Shown here: in pieces, positions 7,637 through 17,043 of the stretch
Position numbering within the stretch: position 1 is the stretch's first letter
Layout of the letters: each line of letters starts with the position of its first letter
Assembly (NCBI RefSeq): GCF_040396155.1
Contig: NZ_JBEBOY010000013.1
Coordinates: 1 to 64,000, forward strand
Origin: Tissierella praeacuta_A
GTDB taxonomy: Bacteria > Bacillota > Clostridia > Tissierellales > Tissierellaceae
DNA length: 64,000 nucleotides
Reading direction: 5' to 3'
Position numbers and translations under genes: made by a program
The notes under the pieces: generated by a model
Told to the model about the DNA's origin: nothing
Database searches by the model: none
Seen by the model: only the letters and a program-made list of their open reading frames with translations

Positions 7637-8772
7637 TGTCACCACAATTGGAAATTCAAATTATAGCTGTTATAGTTGCAGTAGCATGTTCTCTTCCAGG
7701 AGTATTTTTAGTACTTCGAAAAATGTCTATGATGTCAGATGCCATAACCCATACGATTTTATTGGGGATAGTAATTGGGTTTTTCATGGTAAATAGTTTG
7801 ACATCACCACTTTTAATAGTGGGGGCAGCCCTTATGGGAGTATTTACTGTATTTTTAACTGAGATGTTAAATAGCACTAAATTAGTATCGGAAGATTCAG
7901 CCATAGGTGTTGTATTTCCATTACTTTTTAGTATAGCTATAATAATTATATCAAGATATGCTGGATCAGTTCATCTGGATACAGATTCTGTATTGTTGGG
8001 TGAGCTTGCATTTGCACCATTTCAGCGTATGAGAATATTTGGAGTAGATATAGGAGCAAAGGCTATTTATTCCATGGGTATTATTCTAATAATAAATCTT
8101 TTATTTGTAATAATATTATTTAAGGAACTAAAAATAGTAACCTTTGACCCAGCTCTAGCAACTGTTTTAGGATTTTCACCTGCTTTAATACATTATAGTT
8201 TAATGACCATAGTATCAATAACTGCTGTTGGAGCATTTGAATCTGTAGGTTCTATTCTGGTAATTGCCTTTATGATAGGTTCTCCAGTAACTGCATATCT
8301 AATTACAGACGATTTAAAAAATATGCTTATTTTAAGTGGAATAATAGGTGGGTTAAATGGAATTTTAGGTTATCAATTTGCATCTATACTAGATGTTTCA
8401 ATAGCTGGCTCTATGGCATTGATGACAGGAATAACATTTATGTTAGTATTTATATTTTCACCTAGAAGAGGACTTCTGACTACAGTAAGTAGGAGAAAAC
8501 GCCAAAGAATAGAGTTTGCAGAAAAATCTCTAATGTTTCATTTATATAATCATGAAGGCAAAGAAGATGAAGCTTTTGAAAGTGGAGTTCATACTATTGA
8601 AAAACATTTACAGTGGAATGAACAGTTTCTGAAATCTATTATAAAGGGATTAAAAAGAAAGGAGAAAATATATATAAAAGATGATATAATTAAACTAACT
8701 GAATCAGGAAGAGAATATGCTATAAAAAGTTACGAAGAGATAGTATCAGGGTTTGATATTAGTACAGAATAA
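7636..8772 (+). CDS. Second metal ABC transporter permease with C-terminal winged-helix-like tail (TroD-like)
   Basis: A 378-residue ABC-3 permease, paralogous to the gene before it and presumably its heterodimer partner. Hydrophobic segments span residues 5-280; SDAITHTILLGIVIGF (near 35) is the counterpart of the DAVSHS motif in the first permease. Again a hydrophilic tail of about 95 residues follows (LMFHLYNHEG near 297, then EQFLKSIIKGLKRKEKIYIKDDIIKLTESGREYA), which looks like helix-turn-helix plus wing. AGAGGAGGAG lies before the ATG. It is the last gene of the regulator-importer operon. Tails on both subunits argue for a shared cytoplasmic function, perhaps sensing or gating. Confidence 0.88.
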   Translation: MSPQLEIQIIAVIVAVACSLPGVFLVLRKMSMMSDAITHTILLGIVIGFFMVNSLTSPLLIVGAALMGVFTVFLTEMLNSTKLVSEDSAIGVVFPLLFSIAIIIISRYAGSVHLDTDSVLLGELAFAPFQRMRIFGVDIGAKAIYSMGIILIINLLFVIILFKELKIVTFDPALATVLGFSPALIHYSLMTIVSITAVGAFESVGSILVIAFMIGSPVTAYLITDDLKNMLILSGIIGGLNGILGYQFASILDVSIAGSMALMTGITFMLVFIFSPRRGLLTTVSRRKRQRIEFAEKSLMFHLYNHEGKEDEAFESGVHTIEKHLQWNEQFLKSIIKGLKRKEKIYIKDDIIKLTESGREYAIKSYEEIVSGFDISTE

Positions 8773-8803
8773 AACCATATAATAAAAATTAATGGGAGGA
8801 AAT

Positions 8804-9307
8804 ATGATTTTAATCTTTGCAGTAGATAATAATTGGAATATTGGTTATGATGGCGGTTTATTATATAAAATATCAGAGGATCTAAAAAGATTTAGGAGGC
8901 TAACGGAAGGCAATATAATTATAATGGGTAGAAAAACCTTTGAATCTTTACCCGATAAAAAACCATTGCCAAATAGGATAAATATTGTAATTACTAGAGA
9001 TAAAGAATATAAAGTAGAAGGTGCTATTGTTATTAATTCTATAGAAGAGTTATATCCATTATTAGAAAAACTAAATCCTAATAATGAAATGGAGAACTTT
9101 ATAATAGGAGGAGGTGAAATTGCAAGGGAAACCATATCTTATTGCAATAAGGCCTATATAACTAAAATCTTTAAATCCTTTGAAAAGGCAGATACCTTTA
9201 TCACTAATTTAGATATGCTTAATGATTGGAATATAGTAAAAGAATCAGAAGTATATAAACAGGAGGATTTAGAGTATAAATATGTAGATTATATTAAAGA
9301 TAAATAA
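8804..9307 (+). CDS. folA: Dihydrofolate reductase
   Basis: A 167-residue type I dihydrofolate reductase, which reduces dihydrofolate to tetrahydrofolate with NADPH in the cytoplasm. Visible features are the N-terminal MILIFAVDNNWNIG strand-loop, the IIMGRKTFESLP NADPH-binding segment (near 40), NIVITRD, and IIGGGEIARETI (near 98). ATG 8804 is chosen over ATG 8792, because GGGAGGA (8794-8800) lies inside the longer reading and four bases before 8804, and because the family starts just before this first strand. It stands alone, 31 bases after the importer operon; no thymidylate synthase is adjacent. Confidence 0.93.
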   Translation: MILIFAVDNNWNIGYDGGLLYKISEDLKRFRRLTEGNIIIMGRKTFESLPDKKPLPNRINIVITRDKEYKVEGAIVINSIEELYPLLEKLNPNNEMENFIIGGGEIARETISYCNKAYITKIFKSFEKADTFITNLDMLNDWNIVKESEVYKQEDLEYKYVDYIKDK

Positions 9308-9343
9308 ATATTCCCTGCAACTTTTTAGTTGTAGGGAATATTT
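9306..9343. terminator. Bidirectional terminator between folA and ytaF
   Basis: AAATATTCCCTGCAACT (9306-9322) pairs with AGTTGTAGGGAATATTT (9327-9343) around a TTTT loop, with one G-U pair. The A and T flanks allow use by both convergent genes. Confidence 0.8.
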
Positions 9344-9349
9344 ATGGAT

Positions 9350-9970
9350 TTAGATTAATTTTAAGAGTCCTAGCACCATTAATATAATTCCGGATAACCA
9401 AGATAAATTAATTTTGGTTTTTTCAACAATCTTTTTACCGATGAATAATCCACTATAAATGGAAATCATTCCAACGACTAAAGATAACCCTATTACTTGT
9501 AAGTAATTAATATTACCTAAACTACTTCCAAAACCAACAGCTAATGAGTCCAAAGAAAGAGCTGTTGCAAGATATATGGCTTCTTTTGAATCCAGATTTT
9601 TTGATAGATTAAAATCTGCTTTAGTTTCATCAACATAGACATCTATAACAAACCATATGTCAAATAATTTTATTTTAACCTTCTCATTTCCTTTCAGTTT
9701 TCTTTCCAAATAAGATTTAAAAATACTTTCAAATAAATAATATACACCAAGTAATATGAGTATAATAGATCCTGAGATTAATGCAACATGTTCAGGTAGT
9801 ATCTTTCTTATTTGGAGACCAAAAAAAATGGACAATGCTAAAAAGGTTGCACAGATAATATCAATAATTAATATTGACTTGAAAGGCATTTTTATTTTAT
9901 TTGTCCCATATGCTATACTAGCCACGAAGGCATCTAAGGATAAGGCTAATACTAATAATATATTTTCCAC
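9350..9970 (-). CDS. ytaF: YtaF-like sporulation membrane protein (MntP-related fold)
   Basis: A 206-residue polytopic membrane protein with six hydrophobic segments in two halves. Each half has the signature of the MntP/YtaF superfamily: ALSLDAFVASIAYG near the N-terminus and ATALSLDSLAVGFGSSLG near residue 140. The two halves are separated by a hydrophilic loop. YtaF is annotated as a sporulation membrane protein in Bacillus, with unknown transport activity; the superfamily moves divalent cations. GTG at 9970 is preferred as start; a GTG at 9979 lies inside the AGGGG ribosome site. It faces folA and shares the terminator. Compare the true MntP at 25.4 kb. Confidence 0.8.
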   Translation of the reverse strand: MENILLVLALSLDAFVASIAYGTNKIKMPFKSILIIDIICATFLALSIFFGLQIRKILPEHVALISGSIILILLGVYYLFESIFKSYLERKLKGNEKVKIKLFDIWFVIDVYVDETKADFNLSKNLDSKEAIYLATALSLDSLAVGFGSSLGNINYLQVIGLSLVVGMISIYSGLFIGKKIVEKTKINLSWLSGIILMVLGLLKLI

Positions 9971-10229
9971 ATTTAGCACCCCTGTTATTTTGAACTATTA
10001 TCATTTTATTCAGATTAGAAATAATTGTTACCTTAATATAGGTGAAGGAAAATATATGGTAATAATAAAAAGCTTATCCAAATATAAATATACAATAATA
10101 TATAGATAAACAAGTTTAAATATAATTTAAGAAAAGTTACTAGGTTTATATAATAGATCTTAAAATATTTAATTAGATTATGAAACTATTTATCTATATT
10201 AAAGAATAAATCAACTTTAGGGGGATAAT

Positions 10230-11177
10230 ATGAATATAATTTTTACGTTATTATTATTTATTATAGGCTTAATAATGATAGTTAAAGGCGGTGACTGGTT
10301 TTTAGATTCTACAGTTTGGATTGCAGAAAAGACAGGAGTTTCCTTTGGAATAATAGGAGCCACTATAGTCAGTGTAGCTACTACATTGCCAGAACTGTTA
10401 GTTTCAACCCTATCAAGTAAGGGCGGATTTACAGATATGGCAGTGGGCAATGCCTTAGGCTCATATATATGTAATATAGCATTTATTGTTGGGCTATGTG
10501 TTTTGATAAAGCCCATTAAGATTAAGGATGACTTTTTTGGAGTCAAAGGTGCAATGATGTTTGGATATCTGGCTATTTTTTATTATTTTGCCTCTGATGG
10601 AGTGATCAATCATATAGAAGGTAAAATGCTATTATTATTAGTGATACCATTTATTTTAATCAATATTTTTGAACATAAAAATGAAAATGGAAATGGTAAA
10701 AAAAGACTTAAAAAAGATATTAAAAAGAAAGAATTATGTTTAAATGCTGGTAAATTTGCAATAGGGGCATTTTTTATTGTCTATGGTGCTCATATATTGG
10801 TAAAGACCGGGGTAGAAATAGCAAATTTCTTGAGGATTCCAAAACAGGTAGTTAGTTTAACTTTACTTGCAGTAGGAACATCTCTACCTGAACTTGTTAC
10901 AGCTGTATCAGCTACTATAAAAGATAAACAAAATATATCTGTAGGAAATATAATAGGAGCCAATATATTAAATATGACCATAGTTATGGGAGCATCATCT
11001 TTAGTTAGCAGCGGAGGTTTAATTATATCAAATCAAACTTTAACTTTAGATGTTCCTATGGGAACCATAGTAGCATTAATATTTATATTAGTGGGAACAT
11101 TTTATGAAAAAATAGGAAGGATTACAGGAATATTATTATTAGCCTTATACATAGGATATTTATTTATACTATTTTAA
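10230..11177 (+). CDS. CaCA family sodium/calcium antiporter-like protein
   Basis: A 315-residue inner membrane antiporter of the calcium/cation antiporter family (YrbG/MaX type). It shows the two inverted alpha repeats: ATIVSVATTLPELLVS with GNALGSYICNIAF (residues about 48-88), and LLAVGTSLPELVTAVSA with GNIIGANILNMT (about 208-250). The acidic residue in each LPEL is the cation ligand. A hydrophilic lysine-rich loop separates the halves (about 150-170). AGGGGGA lies before the ATG. It appears monocistronic; a short inverted repeat (11198-11207 with 11211-11220) follows it without a T-run. Confidence 0.88.
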   Translation: MNIIFTLLLFIIGLIMIVKGGDWFLDSTVWIAEKTGVSFGIIGATIVSVATTLPELLVSTLSSKGGFTDMAVGNALGSYICNIAFIVGLCVLIKPIKIKDDFFGVKGAMMFGYLAIFYYFASDGVINHIEGKMLLLLVIPFILINIFEHKNENGNGKKRLKKDIKKKELCLNAGKFAIGAFFIVYGAHILVKTGVEIANFLRIPKQVVSLTLLAVGTSLPELVTAVSATIKDKQNISVGNIIGANILNMTIVMGASSLVSSGGLIISNQTLTLDVPMGTIVALIFILVGTFYEKIGRITGILLLALYIGYLFILF

Positions 11178-11340
11178 TTTAATGGAAAAGGATGAATTGG
11201 AGCTGCTAGTTACTAGTAGCTCTATGAAATTAAACTAAAGATTTTATATAGCTGTTAAATAAAAATATAATTAGAACCATAATTTAAAGAAAATTATGAT
11301 ATCATATGATTTACATAGTATATGAAAGGTAAGTGATACC

Positions 11341-12501
11341 ATGAAAACTTTAATAAAAAATATAAATTTAATTAGCCCTTATGAAATATTTTTTAGTTAT
11401 TGTGTAGTTGTAAATGGAAAAAAGATAGTTGAAATAGGTACTGAGGACAATATAAATATGGAAGATATAGATTTAGTTATTGATGGAAAAGGAAATTTTT
11501 TAGTACCTGGGTTTATTGATATCCATAATCATGGAAATATGGGATTTGATATTATGGATAGCACTGAAGAAGCCATAGATAATATGGGAAAGTTTCATTT
11601 ACAAAATGGTGTTACATCATATTTAGGGACCGTAATAACATCTTCCTATGAAAATATGTCTAATGCCATAAAAAATCTAGCAGATTATAAAAACAAGGAG
11701 GAATTATCTCAATTAATAGGTATACATCTAGAAGGTCCATTTTTTTCCTTAAAGAAAAAAGGAGCTCAGCCAAGTAAATATGTTAAAAATCCAGATATAG
11801 AAGAAATAGAGGAAATTGTTAATATATCTAAGGGGCGTTTAAAGATGGTTTCCATAGCTCCTGAAATTTCTGGGGCATTGGACATTATATCTTATTTAAA
11901 ATCAAATGATATTACTGTAGCATTAGCCCATAGTAATGCAAGTTTTGAAAAGACGGAGTCAGGTATAAACTATGGTGCCACTGTAGCTACCCATTTGTAT
12001 AACGGAATGAGGGAATTTAACCATAGAGAGCCTGGTATAATAGGTGCTGCATTGTTAGATGAAAGAGTATATTGTGAGATTATATATGATAGGATTCATT
12101 TACATGATGGGGCAGTAAAAATTGCCCTTAAAATGAAAGGGACTGATAAGATAGTTTTAATATCGGATGCTATGATGGCAGCAGGATTATCAGATGGTGA
12201 TTATGATTTAGGAGGACAGAAAGTAATAGTAAAGGATAGTATAGCTAGATTAGAAACAGGAAATTTAGCAGGCTCTACTTTGAACCTAAGGGATGCAGTA
12301 TATAATATAATACATTATCTAGATGTACCTATGAAAGATGCAATAAAAATGGCAAGTTTATCTCCTGCTAAAGCCATAGGAATCCATAAGTATAAAGGAA
12401 GTATTGAAATTGGTAAGGATGCAGATATGCTTTTAATAGATAAGAATATAAATATACTAGGCACTATGGTTATGGGAAAATGGGAGTCATATAGCAGGTA
12501 A
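11341..12501 (+). CDS. nagA: N-acetylglucosamine-6-phosphate deacetylase
   Basis: A 386-residue amidohydrolase that converts GlcNAc-6-phosphate to glucosamine-6-phosphate and acetate in the cytoplasm. Visible signatures are GFIDIHNHGNMGFDIMD (near 58; metal-binding histidines), HLEGPFFSLKKKGAQ (near 130; metal-binding Glu), ALAHSNAS (near 197), THLYNGMREFNHREPGIIGAAL (split near 217-240) and the catalytic-Asp strand VLISDAM (near 280). GAAAGG lies before the ATG. It precedes the LevR-type regulator by 27 bases and the PTS operon, which places GlcNAc-containing sugars in the pathway. Confidence 0.93.
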   Translation: MKTLIKNINLISPYEIFFSYCVVVNGKKIVEIGTEDNINMEDIDLVIDGKGNFLVPGFIDIHNHGNMGFDIMDSTEEAIDNMGKFHLQNGVTSYLGTVITSSYENMSNAIKNLADYKNKEELSQLIGIHLEGPFFSLKKKGAQPSKYVKNPDIEEIEEIVNISKGRLKMVSIAPEISGALDIISYLKSNDITVALAHSNASFEKTESGINYGATVATHLYNGMREFNHREPGIIGAALLDERVYCEIIYDRIHLHDGAVKIALKMKGTDKIVLISDAMMAAGLSDGDYDLGGQKVIVKDSIARLETGNLAGSTLNLRDAVYNIIHYLDVPMKDAIKMASLSPAKAIGIHKYKGSIEIGKDADMLLIDKNINILGTMVMGKWESYSR

Positions 12502-12528
12502 TAAAGCTAAACTAAAGGGGGTAGCAGA

Positions 12529-15228
12529 TTGAAGGTCATTGATAGGGTATATAATAAACTTTTAGATTTAGAGAAGGAAAATAAAACTGGTATATCTGCT
12601 ATGGATATATCAAAAGAGCTAAATTTAGACAGGTCAACAATTAGTAGATATCTTAATACTTTATATAAAGATAAAAAGATAAAAAAATTAAATGGAAGAC
12701 CAGTATTATATCAGTCAATATCCAATAATAAAGATAAATCCTTTGATAATAAGTTTAGCAATGGATTAAATAGCTTAGACAAACTAGTGGGAGCTAAGCA
12801 GAGTTTAGGCATTCCTATAGAGAAAGCAAAAGCTGCTATTATATATCCGCCAAAAGGGCTTCATACTTTGCTTTTAGGAGAAACTGGAGTTGGTAAGTCT
12901 TTATTTGCTGAGCAGATGTATGAATATGCTAAAGAAGTCAATGTGTTAGGGAATAATGCCCCATTTATAAGATTTAATTGTGCAGATTATGTCAACAACC
13001 CTAATCTTTTAACGGCACAGATTTTTGGAGTAAAAAAAGGCGCATTTACAGGAGCTGATATAGATAGGGATGGGCTTTTAAGAAAGGCTGATAAAGGAGT
13101 ACTTTTTTTAGATGAAATACATAGATTAACTCCTGAGGGGCAAGAAATGTTATTTACATACATAGATAAGGGATACTTCAGACCCCTTGGAGAGAGTGAG
13201 AAGACAATATATGTAAATGTTAGGATAATAGCTGCAACTACAGAGGATCCAGAGTCATATTTACTGCAAACTTTCTCTAGAAGAATACCTATGGTAATTA
13301 AGTTACCAAATCTCCATGAGAGGTCCTTAGGAGAGAGATATTTTTTAATAGAATCCTTTATTAAAGAGGAATCACGTAGACTTGGACAAAGCATTTATAT
13401 TAATAAAAATTCAATTATCTCTTATTTACTATATGATTGTCTGAATAATATTGGTCAACTAAAAAGTGATATACAGCTTTCCTGCGCCAAGGCCTTTTTA
13501 AATTATAAGGCAAATTCAAGTAAATTTCTTATGATAAATCAAGGAAATTTACCTAATCATGTGAGAAAAGGATTACTACATTTAAATGAATATAGGAATG
13601 AGATTAATGAGTTATTAAGTGGAGTTAATGATATATTGAAATATAGCGGAATAGAAGATATACCTTTAAAATTGAGTCATGAAGAGGAAAATATAGGTGA
13701 AGATTTCTATAATATAATTGAGGGGAAAATTAATTCTTTTAAGATGTCTGGAATGGATGAGTCAGATATAAATGAAGTCTTAAGTATAGATATAGAATCT
13801 CATTTTCAAAGATATATTGGAGAAATAAGCAGACGTTATAAAAAAGATGAAATTCATAATATAGTTGATAAAGAAATAATAGATATAGTTGAGGAAATAT
13901 TGTTACTGGCTGAGAAAGTCTTAAATAGAGAATATGATGAAAGAATATATTTTGGATTATCTTTTCACCTTGAAAGAAGTGTTGAGAGAATTAGAGAAGG
14001 AGAAAGAATATATAATCCTAAGTTGAATTTTATTAGAATAAACTATGAAGATGAATTTATATTTGCTATGAAAATAGCGAAGTTAATAGATAACAAATTT
14101 AATATTGAAATACCAGTAGATGAAATAGGATATTTGGCTATGTTTTTTGCATCTGATTATTTTAAAGACAAAAATGAAATAGAATCAAATGTGAAGATTA
14201 TCCTTGTAATGCATGGTCGAAGTACTGCAAGCTCAATGGTGGAAGTAGTAAATAGTTTAATCGGTTCTGATTTTGTCATAGGTCTTGATATGCCTCTATC
14301 TATGGAACCTCATAAAATGTATGAAATAACTAAGGACAAGGTTTTGGAAGTTCATAGAGATAAAGGTGTTATTTTAATGGTAGATATGGGTTCTTTAACA
14401 AATTTTGGCCATATGATTACTGAAGAAACTGGTATTGAAGTCGAAACAATTGATATGGCAAGTACATTATCGGTTTTAGATATTGCAAGAAAAGCAATAA
14501 TTGGATATACATTGGAGGATATTCTAGATTCAATTGGTCCTAAGGGCATAAAGAATACTCGACATAGGCATAGGAAAAAGGAAAATATAATTGTTGCTGC
14601 TTGCTTTACAGGTGATGGGGTGGCAAGGAAGATATCAGATATTTTAAATAATATAATAGGACATAAAAATATTAAAACAATCGCTATTAATATTATTGAT
14701 GATAGAAGATTAGAAGATAGAATATCAGAATTAGATAAGGATTATAATATATTGTCTATTATCAGTGCAGTTAATATAAATATAAAGTCAATACCATTTA
14801 TTTCAGCTATTGACCTTTTTTCAAGAGAAACTGTGGAAAGGTTAGAAGAAATAGTTGAAGAAGCTGAAATGTACGATAAAATATGGGATTCCCTTAGGGA
14901 GCATTTAATACATTTAGAAAGTGATTTACTTATTAAAGATATTAAATATCTAATAAATGGACTGGGAGAAAGCTTAAATATTAAAGTAACTAATGATGTT
15001 AAAATGGGTATGGCTCTTCATATCTGTTTTATGATAGAGAGTCTTTTGGCTGGTGAGAAGACTAGAGTATTTGATGATTTAGATAGATTTAAGGAATTAT
15101 ATCTAAAGGAAATGATAGTTGCAAGGGAACAGTTTAAAACTATTAAGGAGGATTATAAAGTAGATATAGGAGATAATGAGATAGCCTATATTGTTAAATC
15201 CTTTATGGAAAATAATAATAGTGTGTAA
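12529..15228 (+). CDS. LevR-type sigma-54-dependent PTS-regulated transcriptional activator
   Basis: An 899-residue activator. Domains in order: N-terminal helix-turn-helix (about 18-50, ISKELNLDRSTISRYLNTL); AAA+ ATPase (about 95-330) with Walker A GETGVGKS, the sigma-54-contacting GAFTGA loop and Walker B VLFLDEIH; a first PRD (about 430-545); an EIIA-Man-like domain starting ILVMHGRSTASSMVEVV (about 560-680), whose His is a phosphorylation site; an EIIB-like segment starting IIVAACFTGDGVA (about 690); and a C-terminal PRD (about 790-899). HPr and EII phosphorylation of such proteins couples activity to sugar flux. The start is TTG 12529 after AAAGGGGG. A -24/-12 promoter follows immediately downstream, so the PTS operon is its likely target. 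Confidence 0.92.
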   Translation: MKVIDRVYNKLLDLEKENKTGISAMDISKELNLDRSTISRYLNTLYKDKKIKKLNGRPVLYQSISNNKDKSFDNKFSNGLNSLDKLVGAKQSLGIPIEKAKAAIIYPPKGLHTLLLGETGVGKSLFAEQMYEYAKEVNVLGNNAPFIRFNCADYVNNPNLLTAQIFGVKKGAFTGADIDRDGLLRKADKGVLFLDEIHRLTPEGQEMLFTYIDKGYFRPLGESEKTIYVNVRIIAATTEDPESYLLQTFSRRIPMVIKLPNLHERSLGERYFLIESFIKEESRRLGQSIYINKNSIISYLLYDCLNNIGQLKSDIQLSCAKAFLNYKANSSKFLMINQGNLPNHVRKGLLHLNEYRNEINELLSGVNDILKYSGIEDIPLKLSHEEENIGEDFYNIIEGKINSFKMSGMDESDINEVLSIDIESHFQRYIGEISRRYKKDEIHNIVDKEIIDIVEEILLLAEKVLNREYDERIYFGLSFHLERSVERIREGERIYNPKLNFIRINYEDEFIFAMKIAKLIDNKFNIEIPVDEIGYLAMFFASDYFKDKNEIESNVKIILVMHGRSTASSMVEVVNSLIGSDFVIGLDMPLSMEPHKMYEITKDKVLEVHRDKGVILMVDMGSLTNFGHMITEETGIEVETIDMASTLSVLDIARKAIIGYTLEDILDSIGPKGIKNTRHRHRKKENIIVAACFTGDGVARKISDILNNIIGHKNIKTIAINIIDDRRLEDRISELDKDYNILSIISAVNINIKSIPFISAIDLFSRETVERLEEIVEEAEMYDKIWDSLREHLIHLESDLLIKDIKYLINGLGESLNIKVTNDVKMGMALHICFMIESLLAGEKTRVFDDLDRFKELYLKEMIVAREQFKTIKEDYKVDIGDNEIAYIVKSFMENNNSV

Positions 15229-15258
15229 TAGTGTGCAATGTATTACACACTATTTTTT
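15219..15258 (+). terminator. Terminator after the LevR-type gene
   Basis: TAGTGTGTAATA (15219-15230) and TATTACACACTA (15241-15252) form a perfect 12-base stem followed by TTTTTT. The stem includes the stop codon. Lying about 80 bases upstream of the predicted sigma-54 start site, the palindrome could also be an activator binding site. Confidence 0.75.
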
Positions 15259-15303
15259 ATTATAGAAATGTTGAATTATTAGGTGTTAAGGAAGATAATA
15301 TGT

Positions 15304-15319
15304 TGGCATCTATATTGCA
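15304..15319 (+). promoter_or_regulatory. Sigma-54 (-24/-12) promoter of the PTS operon
   Basis: TTGGCA and TTGCA are arranged so that GG (15305-15306) and GC (15317-15318) are separated by exactly 10 bases, as required for sigma-54. It lies 53 bases before the IIB start codon and just downstream of a gene for a GAFTGA-containing activator. Confidence 0.8.
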
Positions 15320-15371
15320 ATATATATTAATACACTAATCATTAGATATGGTGGGAAAAGGAGGGATTTAT

Positions 15372-15683
15372 TTGTATAATATTTTATTAGTATGCTCAGC
15401 AGGAATGTCTACCAGTTTATTAGTGACTAAAATGGAAAAAGCAGCAAAGGAGCAAGGAATAGAAGTAAGTATAAAGGCTGTTGCAGAGGCTGATTTAAAG
15501 AACAATTTAGAAAATCTTGATGCATTGCTTTTAGGACCGCAAGTCAGATATATGCTTTCTAAAGTCAAAGATCTAATGGATCCTAGGGGGATTAAGGTGG
15601 ATGTAATAAACAGTATGGATTATGGAACTATGAATGGTGCTAAGGTATTGGACCAAGCTATTTCAATGATTGAAGGGAAATAA
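15372..15683 (+). CDS. PTS IIB component, lactose/cellobiose/chitobiose family
   Basis: A 103-residue cytoplasmic phosphocarrier. The phosphorylated cysteine is in the ILLVCSAGMSTSLLV P-loop at residue 8, the expected place for IIB of the cellobiose/diacetylchitobiose family. It passes phosphate from IIA to the incoming sugar on IIC. TTG 15372 is the better start: AAGGAGGG ends 6 bases before it, and the resulting length is standard; the in-frame ATG 15348 has no ribosome site. It is the first gene after the sigma-54 promoter. Confidence 0.9.
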   Translation: MYNILLVCSAGMSTSLLVTKMEKAAKEQGIEVSIKAVAEADLKNNLENLDALLLGPQVRYMLSKVKDLMDPRGIKVDVINSMDYGTMNGAKVLDQAISMIEGK

Positions 15684-15713
15684 TTATTTATTATTATTTA
15701 AAGGGGGATAAGT

Positions 15714-16997
15714 ATGAATGGATTTATGAGATGGATAGAAAATAAATTTGTTCCTGTTGCAGGGAAAATTGGCTCTCAAAGACATCTTGCAGCAATTAGA
15801 GACGGCTTTGTTGGTATTATGCCTATTGTTTTAGCAGGTTCCTTTGCAGTATTATTGAATAATACTTTAGGTGAATTAGTTCCTGCAATAGGGAAAGTAC
15901 TAGGTCCTATTAATGGTAATGTTTGGTGGGGAACTCTGGCAATGCTAGGTTTACTTGCAACCTTCTCCATAGGTTATAATCTTGCAAAATCCTATGGTGA
16001 AGATGGTTTATCGGCAGGTTTAATTTCAGTAGCATCATTTATCACAACATTACCTCAAGCCCATGGAGATGCAGGATGGGGATATTTACACTGGGGTTAT
16101 TTAGATGCTAATGGATTATTTACTGGTATTATTGTAGCATTAATTGCAACGGAAATATTTGTAAAGTTAACTAAACGAGGTTTGACAATAAAGATGCCAG
16201 ATACTGTACCATCAGCTGTAGGCAGAGCTTTTGCTTCTGTATTGCCTGGATTTATTGCAATATTTTTATTTGGTATATTAACATATATAATCAATGCGGC
16301 AGAATTAGGCAGCTTATACGATATAATATTTAACCTTATACAAAAACCTCTTATGGGTTTAACTCAAGGTATGATAGCAGTAATATTGATACCTATTATA
16401 ATGAATTTCTTGTGGTTCCTTGGAGTGCATGGTGCCAATATATTTGAGCCGATTATGCAGTCCGTATATTTACCAGCTCTTACAGATAACTATAATGCAA
16501 TTATGGCAGGAGAAAAAGCACCACATTTAATTACTAAGGCTTTCTTTGATTCATTTGTTCATTTAGGTGGTTCTGGTGCAACATTAGCATTAATAGTTGC
16601 AATCTTTATAGTCGTTAGGAAGAGAAAAGAATATAAGGAAGTAGCTAAATTATCATTACCATTGGGGATATTCCAGATTAATGAGTCTGTAATATATGGA
16701 CTTCCAATTGTATTGAATCCCATTTTGTTTATTCCATTTTTAATAGTACCTGGTGTATTGACTTTAGTGGCTTATATAGCTACAGCTACTGGAATAGTGC
16801 CCCCAACTTATGTACAGATACCTTGGATTACACCAGTAGGTATTGGGGCATTTTTAGCAACAGGTGCTAAGGGCATAGGAAGTTTTATGGCTGCATTATT
16901 AGCTATATTAAATTTTGTTATAGCCATTATAATCTATCTGCCATTTGTGAAGGCAGCAGAGAAACAAGCAATAGAAAGAGAAAAAGTAAAAAGTTAA
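15714..16997 (+). CDS. PTS IIC component, cellobiose/chitobiose family
   Basis: A 427-residue membrane permease of the lactose/cellobiose PTS family. About ten hydrophobic segments are visible from residue 28 on. Family stretches include NLAKSYGEDGLSAGL (near 87), FLWFLGVHGANIFEPIM (near 228) and FQINESVIYGLPIVLNP (near 320), which carry the conserved His and the NE motif of substrate binding. It translocates and phosphorylates a beta-linked disaccharide. AAAGGGGG precedes the ATG; the gene lies 30 bases after IIB. Confidence 0.92.
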   Translation: MNGFMRWIENKFVPVAGKIGSQRHLAAIRDGFVGIMPIVLAGSFAVLLNNTLGELVPAIGKVLGPINGNVWWGTLAMLGLLATFSIGYNLAKSYGEDGLSAGLISVASFITTLPQAHGDAGWGYLHWGYLDANGLFTGIIVALIATEIFVKLTKRGLTIKMPDTVPSAVGRAFASVLPGFIAIFLFGILTYIINAAELGSLYDIIFNLIQKPLMGLTQGMIAVILIPIIMNFLWFLGVHGANIFEPIMQSVYLPALTDNYNAIMAGEKAPHLITKAFFDSFVHLGGSGATLALIVAIFIVVRKRKEYKEVAKLSLPLGIFQINESVIYGLPIVLNPILFIPFLIVPGVLTLVAYIATATGIVPPTYVQIPWITPVGIGAFLATGAKGIGSFMAALLAILNFVIAIIIYLPFVKAAEKQAIEREKVKS

Positions 16998-17043
16998 TAG
17001 GGAGGGGTATATGCCCTTCCCTTAATTCAAAGGAGTTGACTAT

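Noticed and set aside
9350..9970. Calling this gene a second MntP
   Set aside because: It has the shared superfamily motifs but a longer hydrophilic middle loop and no riboswitch; the YtaF subgroup fits better.
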